Of a stretch of 7,799 bases of DNA, positions 5,649-7,799 are shown piece after piece; within the stretch, counting starts at the first letter, position 1; each line of letters begins with the position of its first letter. The position numbers and the translations under genes are program-made. The DNA comes from an uncultured Treponema sp. (lineage in GTDB: Bacteria; Spirochaetota; Spirochaetia; Treponematales; Treponemataceae): positions 1 through 7,799 of the forward strand of contig CAMVBP010000093.1 of NCBI GenBank assembly GCA_947165795.1, read 5' to 3'. Below the pieces are notes generated by a model. That model saw only the letters and a program-made list of their open reading frames with translations, was not told the origin of the DNA and did not search any database.

Positions 5649-7151
5649 TTACAACAAATTTGTTCTTATCTGTCCATCGTTTTTTATCTGCTCATAAAAA
5701 TCTTTTAAACTGCTGCAGTCTTTGCATAAAATATCCAGAAGCTTATTTTTATTTCTAAAATCTTCTATATTATTTTCATCATAAAAACAAACTGGCTCCA
5801 ATTCTTTGAGCAGTTTTTCGAGCCGTTGAGATTCGTATTCAATGTTTGTTAATTCAAGAATTTTTGGATAAGCTGTTGGTGTAGGATTTTCTTCTTTAAG
5901 CCATAAAGGTTCAATTAATCTTTCGCCTTTTCTTGCGCCAACAATTTTTATATCAATATCTTTGTAAGGTTCAAGCCCAGAAAATTTTATAATCTGTTCA
6001 GCTAAATCAATAATCTTGATTGGTTCACCCATATCAAGCAGATAGGATTGCCCGTTAATTCCAACACCGCCAGTCTGTAAAACAAGAGAGCAGGCTTCCG
6101 GAATTGTCATAAAAAATCGTTCCATCTGTTTATCAGTAACAAGAACTGGTCCACCGGTTTTTATTTGATTCTGGAAAAGCGGAAGAATAGAACCCCGGCT
6201 GCCCAAAACGTTTCCAAATCTTACAAACATTACAGCCTGTTTTTTATCTGCTTTTTTTGCTGCATTTAAAACCAGTTTTTCGCAGAGCATTTTAGAAACC
6301 CCGTAAACGCTTACAGGATTTACTGCTTTATCTGTAGAAATTAAAACAAAACGTTCAACCTTATGCTTAAGAACTGCATCAAGTAAATATTTTGTACCAA
6401 AAACATTGTTTTCTATGGCTGCAACCTGATTTTCTTCCATCATTGGAACATGTTTGTAAGCTGCACAATGGAAGATAACATTACATTTTGTATTTTTAAT
6501 GATAAAGTCCACATAATGTTTATCGCGCATATCTCCAATAATGGGAACAATAGTTGCTTTTTCTCCAACACCTTCCTGCTGCAATAAACGCAATTCTCTG
6601 TAAATTTCGCAGATAGAATTTTCGCCATGGCCAAAAAGATAAAGACGTTCAGCGCCTCCGCTTAAAAGCTGTCTTGCAAGTTCAGAACCAATTGAACCGC
6701 CTGCACCAGTAATTAATACACGCTTACCGCGGAGATAATTTAAGCTTTCTTTAAGGGAAATTGCAATTGGTGTTCGGCCAAGAATATCAAGAGGATCAAT
6801 CTCTCTTGTCTGAACAAAATGTGCAGTTCCGTTTACAACCTGGCTGATTCCAGGAAGAATTTTTATATGCGAAAATCCGTTTTTAGATAGGATTTCATAA
6901 ATTTCTTTAATACGTTCAGTCGGCGCGGAAGGAATAGCGATAATTGCTTCATCGGAATCTGAACTTCCCAAAACAGATGCAATATTTGCAATAGGTCCTA
7001 AAACAGGAATGTTGTCTATTGTGGTTCCAATAAGAGATTTGTCATCATCTAAAAATGCATTAACTTTACCAAAAATCTTTTTTCGTTTTATGTCGTCGGC
7101 AATTGTTTGTCCGGCAAAGCCTGCACCTATAATGTAGATTCTTTTTTCCAT
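5649..7151 (-). CDS. Soluble CapD/WbpM-type nucleotide-sugar 4,6-dehydratase
   Basis: This 500-residue enzyme probably converts a UDP-HexNAc (most likely UDP-GlcNAc) to the 4-keto-6-deoxy form, the entry step to bacillosamine, QuiNAc, FucNAc or pseudaminic-type sugars. Residues 1-120 are a CoA-binding-like Rossmann domain (IIGAGFAGQTIADD, 7-20; FLDDDKSLIG, 33-42). The SDR catalytic domain follows: NAD motif VLITGAGGSIGSELARQL (145-162), GDMRD (206-210), CAAYKHVPMME (229-239), STDKAVNP (272-279), VYGVSK (Y283, K287), RFGNVLGSRGSILPLF (311-326), MERFFMTIPEACSLVLQ (343-359) and VGARKGERL (404-412). A tail from about 445 includes CKDC (476-479). WbpM/PglF relatives carry several N-terminal membrane helices before this unit; none is present here, so it should be cytosolic. 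It also keeps Tyr in the SYK triad where, as I recall, large WbpM-type enzymes have Met. GGG stretches a few nt before the ATG give a modest ribosome site. It is the first gene of the operon. Confidence 0.92.
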   Translation of the reverse strand: MEKRIYIIGAGFAGQTIADDIKRKKIFGKVNAFLDDDKSLIGTTIDNIPVLGPIANIASVLGSSDSDEAIIAIPSAPTERIKEIYEILSKNGFSHIKILPGISQVVNGTAHFVQTREIDPLDILGRTPIAISLKESLNYLRGKRVLITGAGGSIGSELARQLLSGGAERLYLFGHGENSICEIYRELRLLQQEGVGEKATIVPIIGDMRDKHYVDFIIKNTKCNVIFHCAAYKHVPMMEENQVAAIENNVFGTKYLLDAVLKHKVERFVLISTDKAVNPVSVYGVSKMLCEKLVLNAAKKADKKQAVMFVRFGNVLGSRGSILPLFQNQIKTGGPVLVTDKQMERFFMTIPEACSLVLQTGGVGINGQSYLLDMGEPIKIIDLAEQIIKFSGLEPYKDIDIKIVGARKGERLIEPLWLKEENPTPTAYPKILELTNIEYESQRLEKLLKELEPVCFYDENNIEDFRNKNKLLDILCKDCSSLKDFYEQIKNDGQIRTNLL

Positions 7152-7167
7152 ATCCCAACCCTAATTT

Positions 7168-7196
7168 ATTTTACCACATTTAAATATATTTGTCCT
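7168..7196 (-). promoter_or_regulatory. Candidate sigma-70 promoter of the five-gene operon
   Basis: Read on the minus strand, AGGACA (7196-7191, 4/6 match to TTGACA), a 17-nt spacer and TAAAAT (7173-7168, 5/6 match to TATAAT) make a well-spaced promoter. It would start transcription near 7161, leaving a leader of only about 10 nt before the dehydratase ATG at 7151. The spacer is AT-rich. No other gene lies between this site and the operon. It is prediction by eye; such boxes also arise by chance in AT-rich DNA. Confidence 0.4.
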
Positions 7197-7213
7197 AAAA
7201 AATCTTCTAAACC

Positions 7214-7243
7214 TTATATTTTTTTTTCCGATTATCATATATA
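7214..7243 (+). promoter_or_regulatory. Possible promoter region of the exported-protein gene
   Basis: A TATATA box (7238-7243) or TATCAT (7233-7238) lies about 40 nt before the ATG at 7281. Upstream is only a poor -35 match (TTATAT, 7214-7219), followed by a run of nine T (7219-7227) within the spacer. Together with the minus-strand promoter this makes 7152-7280 a divergent promoter region. The assignment is weak because the stretch is so AT-rich. Confidence 0.25.
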
Positions 7244-7268
7244 GAGACAGATCAGTGTTTACTGGCTA

Positions 7269-7276
7269 AAGAGGGG
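7269..7276 (+). promoter_or_regulatory. Strong ribosome binding site of the exported-protein gene
   Basis: AAGAGGGG sits 4 nt before the ATG at 7281. It fixes this ATG as the start, in agreement with the signal peptide that begins there. Confidence 0.7.
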
Positions 7277-7280
7277 AATT

Positions 7281-7781
7281 ATGATTAATTTCAAAAAAAT
7301 AATTATAGCATTGCTGATTATTTCAGGAACTTCTTTTTGTTCTGCTGCTCAAATTTCTTTTCAGGTTGTTCAGCACGATGAAAGTGCAAAAGATGTTACA
7401 GAACAATCATATATAATAGAAGATTCTCTGCTCACTGGCTTTTTTGAAAACGGATATATTGTAACTAATTCACCTGCATCTATAGCTTCTACTTCGGGCG
7501 ATGATTTAAAACTTTTTAATACGGGAGTAGGAGAGGCAAGTCAGGGATATTCTGATTATTTTGTTCAGATAAGGCTTTATTATGGAAAAGCAAAATCTCC
7601 TTCTGCCAATTATTCTGAACTTCAGAAAGTTGAATGGGATGCTGTGAATACTAAAAATGGTAATAAAATTGCTGCCGATTCTATAAAGGATCTTAGCGTT
7701 GGAATAAAAGAAAAAGATTTGAAGAAGGTTTCTTCGGATTTAATTCTTGAGATATTTAATGCGTTAAAAACAAAGAAATAG
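7281..7781 (+). CDS. Small exported protein of unknown function
   Basis: I do not recognise this 166-residue protein. The N-terminus is a good Sec signal peptide: Lys at 5-6, hydrophobic core about 7-14 (IIIALLII), then GTSFCSAAQ with likely signal peptidase I cleavage after A23 (S21-A22-A23). Cys20 could suggest a lipobox, but Phe at -1 makes lipidation unlikely. The mature part of about 143 residues has no further membrane helix and looks like a single mixed alpha/beta domain: a strand (ISFQVVQHD), a helix-like DSLLTGFFENGYIV (48-61), a strand YFVQIRLYYG, and a Lys-rich helical end. This suits a periplasmic or surface protein. It is transcribed away from the sugar/oxidoreductase operon. The stop is 10 nt before the next ATG, so it probably heads an operon of exported or envelope proteins. 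The coding call is supported by the strong ribosome site and signal peptide. Confidence 0.8.
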   Translation: MINFKKIIIALLIISGTSFCSAAQISFQVVQHDESAKDVTEQSYIIEDSLLTGFFENGYIVTNSPASIASTSGDDLKLFNTGVGEASQGYSDYFVQIRLYYGKAKSPSANYSELQKVEWDAVNTKNGNKIAADSIKDLSVGIKEKDLKKVSSDLILEIFNALKTKK

Positions 7782-7791
7782 GTGGGAAAAT

Positions 7792-7799
7792 ATGAAGAG
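7792..7799 (+). CDS. Start of a following gene, cut by the window end
   Basis: ATG-AAG-AG begins at 7792, with GGTGGG (7781-7786) 5 nt upstream overlapping the last base of the previous stop. Only Met-Lys and part of a third codon are visible, so the product cannot be named; a Met-Lys start fits another signal peptide but proves nothing. The close spacing implies co-transcription with the exported-protein gene. Confidence 0.55.

Noticed and set aside
7281..7340. Lipoprotein signal at Cys20 of the exported protein
   Set aside because: Residues before the Cys are Thr-Ser-Phe; Phe at -1 is a poor lipobox even by relaxed spirochaete rules, and SAA-Q gives a better ordinary cleavage site.

Overview
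The window is AT-rich (A+T clearly dominant, with many A/T third codon positions) and tightly packed with bacterial genes. The protein sequences look to me most like those of a host-associated Treponema (Spirochaetota). That is an impression from remembered protein style, not a database result.

Layout: (a) 2-724, plus strand: the 3' two-thirds of queA, a tRNA queuosine-modification enzyme. (b) 725-815: a short convergent intergenic region with small GC-rich hairpins. (c) 816-7151, minus strand: five genes that look like one operon. In transcription order they are a soluble CapD/WbpM-type nucleotide-sugar 4,6-dehydratase (5649-7151), a DegT-family PLP sugar aminotransferase (4349-5623), and a three-subunit xanthine-dehydrogenase/CO-dehydrogenase-like set: large 'molybdenum' subunit (2089-4347), [2Fe-2S] subunit (1610-2092) and FAD subunit (816-1613). 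Gaps are 25 nt, 1 nt, a 4-nt overlap and a 4-nt overlap. (d) 7152-7280: a divergent promoter region. (e) 7281-7781, plus strand: a small exported protein I do not recognise, followed by the first codons of another gene at 7792.

The first two operon enzymes make biochemical sense together: a 4,6-dehydratase makes a UDP-4-keto-6-deoxy-HexNAc and the aminotransferase aminates C4, as in bacillosamine- or pseudaminic-acid-type pathways. The unexpected part is the molybdenum-hydroxylase-like triad fused to the same operon.

Read by eye, the triad is partly degenerate. The FAD-binding motifs and the first [2Fe-2S] motif are well kept. The second [2Fe-2S] motif is altered (Pro-Cys-Cys where Cys-x-Cys is usual). 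The large subunit lacks the Gly-rich cofactor motif, the Arg motif and the C-terminal catalytic Glu of the family. The best candidate here for something undescribed is therefore a divergent, possibly molybdenum-free, flavin/iron-sulfur complex linked to nucleotide-sugar or glycan metabolism.
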